From the NCBI GenBank assembly GCA_018819515.1, contig JAHJPX010000004.1, positions 62,001 to 126,000 on the forward strand: a stretch of DNA of 64,000 nt, given 5' to 3'. Under the pieces are notes generated by a model. That model had not been told where the DNA came from. It saw nothing but the letters and a program-made list of their open reading frames with translations, and did no database searches. Below are positions 23,709-31,963 of this stretch, piece by piece (the stretch's first letter is position 1; every line of letters begins with the position of its first letter). Position numbers and translations under genes: made by a program. Source of the DNA: Gammaproteobacteria bacterium (GTDB lineage Bacteria > Pseudomonadota > Gammaproteobacteria > Burkholderiales > Rhodocyclaceae).

Positions 23709-24653
23709 CTAGTTGGTGCTGCAGGAACCGCCGGTTTCGCTCGCCTCGACCTCCTCGTCGGTGGCTTCGTACATGCCGTCCTCCAAACGCGCCAGCCGCT
23801 CGGCGGCTTCGCGTTCGATCTGGGCCTGGCGCTCGCGCCATTTTTCCAGGCGCTGCTTGAGTTCGGTCTCGTCCCGCTCGATGGTGTTCTCACCGAACAG
23901 CACCTGCTTGAGGAAGCGGAAGGCGAACTGCATCATTTCGACATCGTCGGCCATCAGCATGGCCTTCTCTTCGTCGCCGAGCTTGAACAGCTTGCTGAAA
24001 CCTTCGGAATCGACGAAGGCACGGAAGGTATCGACGTCGTAGCAGGCAAGGAAGAACAGTTGCCGGCTCTTCAGCGACGGCGCGCCGACGGCCGGGCCGG
24101 CCGACTTCTTCTTCAGCACAAGTTGCCGCCAGCCGCGGGTGAGCTCGTCGTATTCCTCGACGCCCTGCTCCTTGCGATAGTCAGCGATGGTGAGACGCCG
24201 ATTCTCGTCGTGGCCCTTGCAGTGGTCTTCCTTGACCAGGGCGTAGGACTCGGTATCGGTGAACTCGTCCTGCTTGCGCATCGACAGCAAGGCGACGGGA
24301 TAGTAGCGGCAGGCGGTCGGCCGGTCTTCGTACACGGAACAGCCTTCGGGCTTCATGAAACGGCAGGCGGTGCCGTTCTCGACCGGGCGGAACTTGACGC
24401 CGGCGATGCCGTCCTTCTCCATCTCATAGGGAACGGTGTAGTCCTTGAGAAATTCGGTGGAGCTGATGCCGAGACGTTTCTTCAGGCGAATGATGTCATA
24501 GGGCGTCAGCGAGATATCGATATTGGAACAGCAGGCGTTCCAGCAGCCGATGCCCTTGTGGCAGGAAAACTGGATGACGTGATCGGGCCCGACCATCTTG
24601 GGGACGACGGGGCTGCCGGGAATGGCGACTTCGGGCTGGGAGTTGCTGGACAT
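23709..24653 (-). CDS. YkgJ-family cysteine-cluster protein
   Basis: A 314-residue cytoplasmic protein. The N-terminal half has the YkgJ-type metal-binding pattern FSCHKGIGCWNACC, GTACRFMKPEGCSVYEDRPTACRYYPV. The C-terminal half is helical with a charged coiled-coil-like stretch (TELKQRLEKWRERQAQIEREAAERL) and ends GGSCSTN. YkgJ proteins are putative zinc or iron chelators. I start at the ATG at 24653 with GAGG upstream. It lies between aprA and cbbQ, separated from aprA by a terminator. Its role, perhaps metal supply or cofactor assembly for AprBA, is inferred. A degenerate repeat copy covers 24176-24199. Confidence 0.8.
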   Translation of the reverse strand: MSSNSQPEVAIPGSPVVPKMVGPDHVIQFSCHKGIGCWNACCSNIDISLTPYDIIRLKKRLGISSTEFLKDYTVPYEMEKDGIAGVKFRPVENGTACRFMKPEGCSVYEDRPTACRYYPVALLSMRKQDEFTDTESYALVKEDHCKGHDENRRLTIADYRKEQGVEEYDELTRGWRQLVLKKKSAGPAVGAPSLKSRQLFFLACYDVDTFRAFVDSEGFSKLFKLGDEEKAMLMADDVEMMQFAFRFLKQVLFGENTIERDETELKQRLEKWRERQAQIEREAAERLARLEDGMYEATDEEVEASETGGSCSTN

Positions 24654-24701
24654 GGACAAAACCTCGATACGGGCAGGGCAAACGGGCGCCCCGGAAAGAA
24701 A

Positions 24702-24731
24702 CAGGCCGGAGGTCTTTCGACCCCCGGCCTG
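24702..24731 (-). terminator. Terminator between aprA and the ykgJ-like gene
   Basis: Stem CAGGCCGG / CCGGCCTG extended by AGGTC / GACC, loop TTTC. On the minus strand it is followed by TTTCTTTCC. It probably ends most sat-aprBA transcripts and lowers expression of the three genes downstream. Confidence 0.78.
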
Positions 24732-24753
24732 AGTTTAGCAGCCTGCTACGCGA

Positions 24754-26781
24754 TTAGTGCGGCGCGGCGGCCTTGAACAGCTTCGACTTGTCGACCAGGT
24801 CGATGTGCTTGCGCTTGAAGCAAGTCCACTTCTTGGTCTTCTTGTCGTAGATCGAGTTCACGAAGCAATGCCAGTTCTCTTCGTCGACGAAGTTCTTGTC
24901 GGTACGATAGTAGAAGCCGGGGTAGCGGCTTTCCTCGCGGAACTGGATGTGCTTCATGTGGGCTTCGGCGGTGAGAATCCGGTGATAGTTTTCCCACGCG
25001 CGGAGCAGCTCGTGAAGGTCCTTGGCGCGCATCTTCTGGGCGTCTTCCTTCAGCATTTCGAGCTTCTCTTCGGCCACGCCGAGCATCTTGTCGTTGGTGT
25101 TGTAGTAGGTGGCAACACCGGCAACGTACTCGTCCATGATCTTCTGGAGGCGGAACTGCAGCATCTTCGGCGTGATGTAGTTCGGGTTCACGTCGATGGC
25201 GGTGGTGTAGTCCTTGAACTCGAGGAAGTTCTTGACCGGCTTCCAGATCGCGGCAGCGATCTCGTCGGCGGTCTCGTCGAACTCGGGCTTGAGGTCGGCG
25301 TTGTCGAGCACATACTTGACCATGGCCTTGGAGGCGATGCGGCCTTCCGTGTGCGAACCGGACGAGAACTTGTGGCCGGCGGCGCCGACGCCGTCACCGG
25401 CCGTGAACAGGCCCTTGACGGTAGTCATGCCGCGATAGCCCCAGTTCCAGCCGGACGGCAGGTGGGCGGGCACATCGCTGTACTCTTCCTTGGTCGGCGC
25501 GCCGAGGTCGGTCGGGCCGGACACCCAGATGCCGCAGCAGCCGGAGTGCGAGCCGAGCAGGTAGGGCTCGGTCGGCATCAGCTCGGACATCTTCTTCTCG
25601 GGCTCGATATTCTCGCCAACCCAGATGCCGCACTGGCCGACGCACATGTCGAGGAAGTCTTCCCAGGCTTCGGCTTCGAGGTGCTTCACTTCCTTGGCGG
25701 ACAGGGTCTCGCGCAACTTAGCCAGCGCGGTGACGGTGTCCATGTAGATCGGGCCGCGACCTTCCTTCATTTCCTTCAGCATCAGGTGGTTGCGCAAGCA
25801 GGAAGCGGGAACGGCGGCCTGCCCGTAGGGCGGGTAGTCGTTCAACATGTCCTTGTTCTTGGTCATGTAGTCTTCGCCGTAGGCGTTGGCTGCCTTGGCC
25901 TTGAACAGCAGGAACCAGGCGCCGACCGGGCCGTAACCGTCCTTGAAGCGGGCGGGCACGAAGCGGTTTTCCATCATGGTCAGCTCGGCGCCGGCTTCCG
26001 CCGCCATCGAGTAGGTCGAACCGGCGTTCCACACCGGGTACCAGGCACGGCCCTGGCCTTCACCGACGGAGCGGGGACGGAACAGGTTGACGCAGCCACC
26101 GGCGGCGAGCAGCACGGCCTTGGCCTTGTAGATGTAGATCTTGTTTTCGCGGACGGAGAAACCGGCGGCACCGGCGATACGGCCCGGGTCGTTCTTGTCG
26201 TTGATCAGGTGCACGATGAAGACGCGCTCCTGGATGCGGTCCAGGCCGAGGGCCTTCTTGGCGGCTTCAGCGACGATCCACTTGTAGGACTCGCCGTTGA
26301 TCATGATCTGCCACTTGCCCGAACGGACCGGCTGACCGCCGTCCTTCAGCGCCGGCAAACCTTCGCGGATGGACTCGGCGCCGTCGTGACGAACGCCGTC
26401 GGCGTCGGTCTTCCAGATCGGCAGGCCCCACTCTTCGAAGAGGTGCACGGAGTCATCGACGTTGCGGCCGACGTCGTAGGCCAGGTCGTCGCGGGTGATA
26501 CCCATCAGGTCGTTGGAGACCATGCGGGCGTAGTCGGCGGGATCCTGCTTGTCGCCGATGTAGGTGTTGATGGCGGAGAGGCCCTGGGCGACGGCGCCCG
26601 AGCGATCCAGCGCGGCCTTGTCGACCAGCTTGATCTTCAACTCCTTGCCGGTCTCGGCCTTGACGGCCTCGGCCCAGCGCATGATTTCATAACCGGCGCC
26701 ACAGCAGGCCATGCCGCCGCCGATCAACAGGACGTCAACTTCTTCCTGGACGATTTCCGGATTGTCAAAAGTTCCAGCCAT
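24754..26781 (-). CDS. aprA: Adenylylsulfate reductase alpha subunit
   Basis: A 675-residue flavoprotein of the fumarate-reductase/succinate-dehydrogenase type. The FAD-binding start is VDVLLIGGGMACCGAGYEI; AprA-typical blocks follow: DRSGAVAQGLSAINTY, RFKDGYGPVGAWFLLFKAKA, LGSHSGCCGIWVSGP and GLFTAGDGVGAAGHKFSSGSHTEGR. With AprB it interconverts sulfite plus AMP and APS in the cytoplasm. With sat and qmo-hdr in the same window it should run in the oxidative direction. aprB lies 24 bases upstream. Confidence 0.97.
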   Translation of the reverse strand: MAGTFDNPEIVQEEVDVLLIGGGMACCGAGYEIMRWAEAVKAETGKELKIKLVDKAALDRSGAVAQGLSAINTYIGDKQDPADYARMVSNDLMGITRDDLAYDVGRNVDDSVHLFEEWGLPIWKTDADGVRHDGAESIREGLPALKDGGQPVRSGKWQIMINGESYKWIVAEAAKKALGLDRIQERVFIVHLINDKNDPGRIAGAAGFSVRENKIYIYKAKAVLLAAGGCVNLFRPRSVGEGQGRAWYPVWNAGSTYSMAAEAGAELTMMENRFVPARFKDGYGPVGAWFLLFKAKAANAYGEDYMTKNKDMLNDYPPYGQAAVPASCLRNHLMLKEMKEGRGPIYMDTVTALAKLRETLSAKEVKHLEAEAWEDFLDMCVGQCGIWVGENIEPEKKMSELMPTEPYLLGSHSGCCGIWVSGPTDLGAPTKEEYSDVPAHLPSGWNWGYRGMTTVKGLFTAGDGVGAAGHKFSSGSHTEGRIASKAMVKYVLDNADLKPEFDETADEIAAAIWKPVKNFLEFKDYTTAIDVNPNYITPKMLQFRLQKIMDEYVAGVATYYNTNDKMLGVAEEKLEMLKEDAQKMRAKDLHELLRAWENYHRILTAEAHMKHIQFREESRYPGFYYRTDKNFVDEENWHCFVNSIYDKKTKKWTCFKRKHIDLVDKSKLFKAAAPH

Positions 26782-26805
26782 TGTCTTGTTCCTCGATTCG
26801 TTGGA

Positions 26806-27279
26806 TTACTTGCGGATCAGTTCAGCGGCGTTGCCCGAGCGGTAGCCGCCCATGACGTCCCGGGTGAACGAGCCGATCGCCTCGATGTCGGCCAGCTTCG
26901 GCATCGGCTTGCCACCGAACGGATCGATGGAGCCTTCGGCCGTGGTGCGGATCGGGAACTTGAAGCGCTTCACGTTGCCGTTGCGGAACTTGATGGTCCA
27001 CATGATGGAATCGGAACCGCGCATCGGCTGAACCTGGCCGCCCAACGGCACAACGTCGGCGTAGTGGCGGCATTCGATGGCGCCTTGCGGGCAAATCTTG
27101 ACGCAGGAATAGCACTCCCAGCACTGCTCGGGTTCCTGGTTGAACGCCTTCATGGCATGGCCGGTTTCAGAACCGTCCTTGTCCAGCTTCATCAGATCGT
27201 GCGGGCAGATGTACATGCAAGCGGTCTTGTCCTGGCCCTTGCAGCCGTCGCACTTTTCGGTACGAACATAGGTTGGCAT
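26806..27279 (-). CDS. aprB: Adenylylsulfate reductase beta subunit
   Basis: A 157-residue ferredoxin-type protein with two [4Fe-4S] motifs: CDGCKGQDKTACMYICP and CWECYSCVKICP. The AprB tail PFGGKPMPKLADIEAIG wraps around AprA in known structures. It passes electrons from the AprA flavin to the Qmo-type complex. It lies 24 bases before aprA. The usual partner sat is 139 bases upstream. No aprM gene is present. Confidence 0.97.
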   Translation of the reverse strand: MPTYVRTEKCDGCKGQDKTACMYICPHDLMKLDKDGSETGHAMKAFNQEPEQCWECYSCVKICPQGAIECRHYADVVPLGGQVQPMRGSDSIMWTIKFRNGNVKRFKFPIRTTAEGSIDPFGGKPMPKLADIEAIGSFTRDVMGGYRSGNAAELIRK

Positions 27280-27418
27280 TGCTTACTCTCCTTGCTAGCT
27301 AACAATCCGCTGCTTCAAGTAATCAGCGGTCCATTCAGATTCCGGGACCTACCTTGGCCGGGGCGTATCGCGAATCCGCTTCCGGCGGGCCCAGACTTCC
27401 AAATTCCTCAGGCGGCCC

Positions 27419-28624
27419 TCATGCGGCGGAGTGGCCCTTCAACTCGACCTTGACGTTCTGCTCGGCGCTCAGGCTCTTGTAGTACTTCTGCAGAACCTTG
27501 GCCACTTCCGGGCGGCTGAACTCGACCGGCAGATCCTGGCCTTCCGAAAGCATCGAACGCACCTTGGTGCCGGACAACAGGATGCGGTCGTCCTTGGTGT
27601 GCGGGCAGGTGCGCTGCGAAGCCATGCCGCCGCACTTGTTGCACCAGAAGGTCCAGTCGATGTTCATGTTCACCGTCTCCAGCGAGCCCTTGGGGATCTC
27701 GTCGAAGATGTGCTGGGCGTCGAACGGGCCATAGTAGTCGCCGACGCCGGCGTGGTCGCGGCCGACGATCAGGTGCGAGCAACCGTAGTTCTGGCGGAAC
27801 AGCGCATGCAGCAGCGCCTCGCGCGGACCGGCGTAGCGCATGTCGAGCGGATAGCCGGCCTGGATGACGGTATTCGGTGCGAAGTAGTTCTTGACCAGCA
27901 CGTCGATGGCTTCGGAACGCACTTCGGCAGGGATGTCGCCCGGCTTCAGGTTGCCGAGCAGCGAGTGCACCAGCACGCCGTCCATCGTCTCGATGGCGAT
28001 CTTGGCTAGGTACTCGTGCGAGCGGTGCATCGGGTTGCGGGTCTGGAAGGCGGCGATGCGCTTCCAGCCCATCTTCTCGAACAGGGCGCGGGTCTCGGCC
28101 GGCGTCATGAACTGCTCACCGTACTTTTCCTTGAAGCCGCCGGTCGACAGCACCTTGACCGGGCCGGCCAGGTTGTACTTGCCTTGGGCCATCACCATCT
28201 TGACGCCCGGATGCTCGGTGTCCGCAGTCTTGTACACCTGCATGCACTCGTGGGCCTTGTCGATGCTGTACTTCTCGGTGACCTTCATGGTCGCCAGAAT
28301 CTCGCCGCTCTGGCCGTCCGCCAGCGCGATCTCGCTGCCGGCCTTGATGGCTTCGTCGTCGGTGGAGAGGGTGACCGGGATCGGCCAGAACAGGCCGCTG
28401 CTCATCTTCATGCCATCACAGACGCCTTCCCAGTCGTTGTGGGTCATGAAGCCGTCTAGGGGGGTGAAACCGCCGATGCCCAGCATGATGATGTCGCCGG
28501 CTTCGCGTGAACTCACCTTCAGTTGCGGCAGCGACTTGGCGCGGGCCTGCTCGGTCTTGAGGGCATCGCCCTGCAAAAGCAAAGGCTTGAGCGGCCCACC
28601 GCCGTGGGGATTTACGAGTGACAT
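27419..28624 (-). CDS. sat: ATP sulfurylase (dissimilatory type)
   Basis: A 401-residue Sat. Active-site blocks are QTRNPMHRSHEYLAK (HxxH motif), VGRDHAGVGDYYGPFDAQ and LSGTKVR. The cysteine group WCNKCGGMASQRTCPHTK is found in the dissimilatory and archaeal type that binds zinc. It converts APS plus pyrophosphate to sulfate and ATP, the energy-yielding last step of indirect sulfite oxidation. The ATG at 28624 is preceded by GGGAGGAG. It is the first gene of sat-aprB-aprA. Confidence 0.96.
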   Translation of the reverse strand: MSLVNPHGGGPLKPLLLQGDALKTEQARAKSLPQLKVSSREAGDIIMLGIGGFTPLDGFMTHNDWEGVCDGMKMSSGLFWPIPVTLSTDDEAIKAGSEIALADGQSGEILATMKVTEKYSIDKAHECMQVYKTADTEHPGVKMVMAQGKYNLAGPVKVLSTGGFKEKYGEQFMTPAETRALFEKMGWKRIAAFQTRNPMHRSHEYLAKIAIETMDGVLVHSLLGNLKPGDIPAEVRSEAIDVLVKNYFAPNTVIQAGYPLDMRYAGPREALLHALFRQNYGCSHLIVGRDHAGVGDYYGPFDAQHIFDEIPKGSLETVNMNIDWTFWCNKCGGMASQRTCPHTKDDRILLSGTKVRSMLSEGQDLPVEFSRPEVAKVLQKYYKSLSAEQNVKVELKGHSAA

Positions 28625-28715
28625 GGAATCTGCTCCTCCCGTTATTGGGTCTGATTCTTCGGAGGATGCGAAGGCTAGCACTTCCCCGGAACCCCCATAA
28701 ACTCATTTTTTGATG

Positions 28716-28748
28716 CCCGAATAAGCGACCCCAATTTTGCTTATCGGG
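28716..28748. promoter_or_regulatory. Inverted repeat upstream of sat
   Basis: Arms CCCGAATAAGC and GCTTATCGGG (one extra base in one arm) separated by 12 bases, centred about 108 bases before the sat start, in the AT-richer part of the 232-base sat-bepA gap. It could be a regulator-binding site or a weak hairpin. The regulator is unknown. Confidence 0.35.
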
Positions 28749-28856
28749 GACGCTGATCGGCGTCAATCAATGTGAAATCCGCTCCCGGGTGCGCTTGGCA
28801 ATACCTGAGCAGAGCGGGCAAATATAACCATCCGCCCAACGGCGGGGACATGCAAG

Positions 28857-30308
28857 TCAGGGAGCGTTTTCCTGCCTCGCTTCCTCGGCCCGCAACGCCT
28901 TCAACTCCCGCAGGCGAGCGTCGACCTGGGAGCGGTCGTAGAAATCCCCATCAGGCGCTTTTTGCGCCAGTTGCAGTTGTTCGATGGCGGACAATGTCTG
29001 TCCCTGAAGGGCGTAGGACTCTCCCTGAGCCCAGTGCTGGCGAAACTGCTTGCCCTGCATGGCGTAAGCCTTCGCCTGCAGATCGCGCATGCGGAAATCG
29101 GTCGTATGGCCGACCTGGTCGGCAGCCACGAATTTCAAAGCCTCGTCCGCCCGCCGGCTGGCAAGCAGCGCATCGACCAAGGCATAAGCTACCGCCCGGT
29201 CACTCGGATAGCGCGCCGCAGCCGCGCGCAGGAGTCTGGCCGCGCCCGCTGTATCTCCCTTCGCTGCCTGAAGTTCCGCTGCGAGGGTTTCGACCATCGG
29301 AGACGAAACCTTCAGCCGTCGCAATTCGGCAATCTGCACGGCGGCGGCATCCGGATTCTTGGCTCTCAGGTACGCCCTTGCCAGGCCGTAGCGGGTCGCC
29401 GGCTCCGAAGCGAACTTCCTGTCCTTTAGACGGGTTTCGAAATCGGATACAACGTCCTCCGCACTGCCCTCCTCCACCCGAATCCTGGCCCGGACCAGCG
29501 TGAAGTCGAGCGAATCGGGCACCTGCTTGTAGGGGCGGAGCTGGATCCGGTTGCCCATGTCGGCAATCCGTTCGGTGGTCAGCGGGTGGGTCCGCAAATA
29601 GCCGGGCGCGTTGTTTTCATAGAGGCGGCCGAACTTCTGCAGACGCTCGAAGAATGAGGCCATGTCACGAATGTCGAAGCCCGCCTTTTCCAGAAGTTGC
29701 AGCCCCATCCGGTCAGCCTCGCGTTCGAAGTCGCGGGAGTAGTTCAACTGGTTCTGGATACCGGCGGCCTGGCCGGCCGCCGCCGCCCCGATCGCCACGT
29801 CGGGGTTGTTCCTGGCCGCAAGAACGGCCGCCGCCATCGCCAGCATGGCGGCAAGTTGTCCCTGATTCTGCTTGGCGACCATTCTGGCCAGGTGGTGCTG
29901 GGTGACATGGGAAATCTCGTGAGCGAGCACCGAGGCAAGCTCGGATTCCGATTGCGCCGCCGCGATCAGGGCGGTATGGACACCGATGTATCCGCCGGGC
30001 ATCGCGAAGGCGTTGAGCGTAGGATCCCGCAACGCGAAGAAACGGAAGTCCGGATGCTCACCCTCGATCTGCACCGCCAGGCGGTGTCCCAGCCCGTTGA
30101 GATAACCCGTGATTTCCGGATCGTCGACGTAGCTTGGTTCGCGCAGACGGATCTCGCGCATCGTTGCCTCGCCGATCTTCTTCTCCATCCGCGGCGAGAG
30201 GTCGCCCTGGGCCGACTCGCCCAGATCGGGCAGGCCCTCGGCGAGCGCAACGGGAACCAGTCCGAGCAGCAGTACGGCCAGCGATGAGGAAAAGCGAATT
30301 CGACGCAT
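28857..30308 (-). CDS. bepA: BepA-type M48 metalloprotease with TPR region
   Basis: A 483-residue periplasmic protein. Signal peptide MRRIRFSSSLAVLLLGLVPVALA; M48 zinc motif LAHEISHVTQHH with the downstream glutamate in DFEREADRMGLQLL; C-terminal half of TPR-like helices. BepA (YfgC) degrades stalled outer-membrane proteins and helps LptD assembly. The frame extends to 30671 but the signal peptide fixes the start at 30308. It shows no link to the sulfur genes around it. Confidence 0.9.
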   Translation of the reverse strand: MRRIRFSSSLAVLLLGLVPVALAEGLPDLGESAQGDLSPRMEKKIGEATMREIRLREPSYVDDPEITGYLNGLGHRLAVQIEGEHPDFRFFALRDPTLNAFAMPGGYIGVHTALIAAAQSESELASVLAHEISHVTQHHLARMVAKQNQGQLAAMLAMAAAVLAARNNPDVAIGAAAAGQAAGIQNQLNYSRDFEREADRMGLQLLEKAGFDIRDMASFFERLQKFGRLYENNAPGYLRTHPLTTERIADMGNRIQLRPYKQVPDSLDFTLVRARIRVEEGSAEDVVSDFETRLKDRKFASEPATRYGLARAYLRAKNPDAAAVQIAELRRLKVSSPMVETLAAELQAAKGDTAGAARLLRAAAARYPSDRAVAYALVDALLASRRADEALKFVAADQVGHTTDFRMRDLQAKAYAMQGKQFRQHWAQGESYALQGQTLSAIEQLQLAQKAPDGDFYDRSQVDARLRELKALRAEEARQENAP

Positions 30309-30372
30309 GAAGGCTATGATAGCGGCGACGCCGCTTATCCGGCGGCACCCCTCAATCCGGATTTGTAAGTAG

Positions 30373-30879
30373 ATGTCACAGGACGATCTTACCCACTTCG
30401 ACGCAGCCGGCCAGGCCCACATGGTCGATGTCGGCGACAAGCCGGAAACGGAACGCATCGCGCGGGCCGAGGGCCGCATTCGCATGCGGCCGGAGACATT
30501 GGCGCTGATCCGCGAAGGCTCGGCCAGAAAAGGCGACGTGCTCGGCATCGCCAGGATCGCGGCGATCCAGGCGGCCAAGCGCACCGGCGAGTTGATTCCG
30601 CTTTGCCATCCGATCCCGCTGACGCGCGTCGCGGTGGAGTTCGCGATCGACGGGAATGGCTCGGCGATCACCTGTCAGGTGGTCGCCCAGACGGTTGGCC
30701 GTACCGGGGTGGAAATGGAAGCGATGACGGCGGCGACGGTCGCGCTGCTGACGATATATGATATGTGCAAGGCGATCGACCGGGGAATGCGGATCGATTC
30801 CGTACGGCTGCTGGAAAAGGCAGGCGGCAAGTCGGGACACTGGCAGGCGGATTCGTTGCCCGATGAGCGCGGTCGTTGA
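30373..30879 (+). CDS. moaC: Cyclic pyranopterin monophosphate synthase
   Basis: A 168-residue MoaC with the signatures LTHFDAAGQAHMVDV, AAKRTGELIPLCHPIPL and QTVGRTGVEMEAMTAATVALLTIYDMCKA. It makes the first pterin intermediate of molybdenum cofactor, which SoeA needs. It is divergent from bepA and precedes soxY on the same strand, but an ECF-type promoter separates it from soxY. Confidence 0.97.
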   Translation: MSQDDLTHFDAAGQAHMVDVGDKPETERIARAEGRIRMRPETLALIREGSARKGDVLGIARIAAIQAAKRTGELIPLCHPIPLTRVAVEFAIDGNGSAITCQVVAQTVGRTGVEMEAMTAATVALLTIYDMCKAIDRGMRIDSVRLLEKAGGKSGHWQADSLPDERGR

Positions 30880-30897
30880 ATTTGTTTTGCGGCATAG

Positions 30898-30925
30898 GGA
30901 ATAATTTTCGCGGACGCCGCGTCTA
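30898..30925 (+). promoter_or_regulatory. ECF-type promoter of soxYZ
   Basis: GGAATAA (30898-30904), 15 bases, CGTCTA (30920-30925). The identical pair with identical spacing precedes the ECF sigma gene at 31909. It lies 61 bases before the soxY start. Confidence 0.75.
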
Positions 30926-30986
30926 CCCATACACGCCGGTCGTTATAGGTCGATACAGACACACAACCCAAGGAGGAGAGTCCCAG

Positions 30987-31463
30987 ATGGATACGTTTCG
31001 CAGATCTATGTTGAAAGGAGCCGGGGCGGGGGGCGTCCTGACGGTTGCCCTGGCGGCCGGCCTGCTCAAACCAGTCCGCGCATTCGCGGCCGAGGGGTGG
31101 AATAGTGCCGCGTTCGAAGCCAGGGATCTCGCCGGCGCGCTCAAGGGCATCGGCGCCGACAATATTGGCGACAGCAAGGACATCGTCCTCAAGGCCCCGG
31201 ATATCGCCGAAAACGGCGCCGTTGTACCGGTCGAAGTCGCCAGCAACATCCCCAACACTGTCTCCATCTCTGTGCTGTCGCTTAAAAATCCGTTGCCGCT
31301 GGCAGCTACGTTCGACTTTGCGAATGGCGCCGTGCCGGCACTCCAGATTCGCGTCCGGCTGGCCGAGACCACCCACGTTCGCGCTGTCGTGAAGACAGCG
31401 GACGGCAAGTACTTCGCGACGCAGAAGGAAGTCAAGGTCACCGTCGGCGGCTGCGGCGGCTGA
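30987..31463 (+). CDS. soxY: SoxY sulfur-carrier subunit
   Basis: A 158-residue protein with a twin-arginine signal (FRRSMLKGAGAGG ... AFA), an immunoglobulin-like core and the C-terminal GGCGG arm whose cysteine covalently carries the substrate in the Sox cycle. The ATG at 30987 follows AGGAGGAG. It forms SoxYZ with the next gene in the periplasm after Tat export; tat genes are at 56274-57734. Confidence 0.96.
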   Translation: MDTFRRSMLKGAGAGGVLTVALAAGLLKPVRAFAAEGWNSAAFEARDLAGALKGIGADNIGDSKDIVLKAPDIAENGAVVPVEVASNIPNTVSISVLSLKNPLPLAATFDFANGAVPALQIRVRLAETTHVRAVVKTADGKYFATQKEVKVTVGGCGG

Positions 31464-31515
31464 TCCAGACCCGACAACCTTCCTCCAACATCTTTCAGAC
31501 AGGAACGAGACAATC

Positions 31516-31824
31516 ATGGCAGATCGAATGAAAATCCGCGCCACGATGGCCGGTGACGTTGCCGAGATCAAGGTGCTGATGGCACACCCGATGGAAAACG
31601 GCCAGCGCAAGGACGCAGGCCAGACCATTCCGCCGCACTTCATCCAGAACATCTCGGTCGAGGTGGGCGGCAAGATGGTGATCCAGGGCCAGACGGGCAC
31701 CTCGGTGTCCCGCAACCCGGTGTTCGGCTTCAAGGTCAAGGACGCCAAAGCCGGCGACAAGGTCGTCATCACGTGGCGGGATAACAAGGGCGACTCCCGC
31801 ACCGACACCACAACCATCGCCTGA
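31516..31824 (+). CDS. soxZ: SoxZ sulfur-carrier partner
   Basis: A 102-residue protein without a signal peptide, beginning MADRMKIRATMAGDVAEIKVLMAHPMENGQ, which is the classical SoxZ start. It is exported as a complex with SoxY by the Tat route. It lies 52 bases after soxY and is followed by a strong terminator, so soxYZ form a separate transcript. Confidence 0.96.
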   Translation: MADRMKIRATMAGDVAEIKVLMAHPMENGQRKDAGQTIPPHFIQNISVEVGGKMVIQGQTGTSVSRNPVFGFKVKDAKAGDKVVITWRDNKGDSRTDTTTIA

Positions 31825-31859
31825 CGCGTCTGCCGGAAGCATCCGGCGGACATCAAGAG

Positions 31860-31885
31860 CTCCCCGCGAGCGGGGAGTCTGTTCT
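31860..31885 (+). terminator. Rho-independent terminator of soxYZ
   Basis: Stem CTCCCCG / CGGGGAG with a four-base loop, followed by TCTGTTCTT, 36 bases past the soxZ stop. Confidence 0.8.
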
Positions 31886-31908
31886 TCGCGGCATCGAAGT
31901 GAAATCAT

Positions 31909-31936
31909 GGAATAAAGGCGAGGTGCCCGCCGTCTA
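31909..31936 (+). promoter_or_regulatory. ECF-type promoter of the sigma/anti-sigma operon
   Basis: GGAATAA (31909-31915), 15 bases, CGTCTA (31931-31936), the same elements and spacing as before soxY. It lies 28 bases before the sigma start, as expected for an autoregulated ECF sigma gene. Confidence 0.78.
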
Positions 31937-31963
31937 ATAAGAAAACAACAGAGAGGAAACAGG

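Noticed and set aside
22608..24776. 722-codon open frame on the plus strand opposite cbbQ and the ykgJ-like gene
   Set aside because: Antisense shadow; the minus-strand proteins carry clear AAA+ and cysteine-cluster motifs.
24757..27453. 898-codon open frame on the plus strand opposite aprA and aprB
   Set aside because: Antisense shadow spanning two real genes; no domain or start signal.
28772..29503. Open frame on the plus strand in the sat-bepA region
   Set aside because: Proline/arginine-rich translation without motif, overlapping bepA on the opposite strand.
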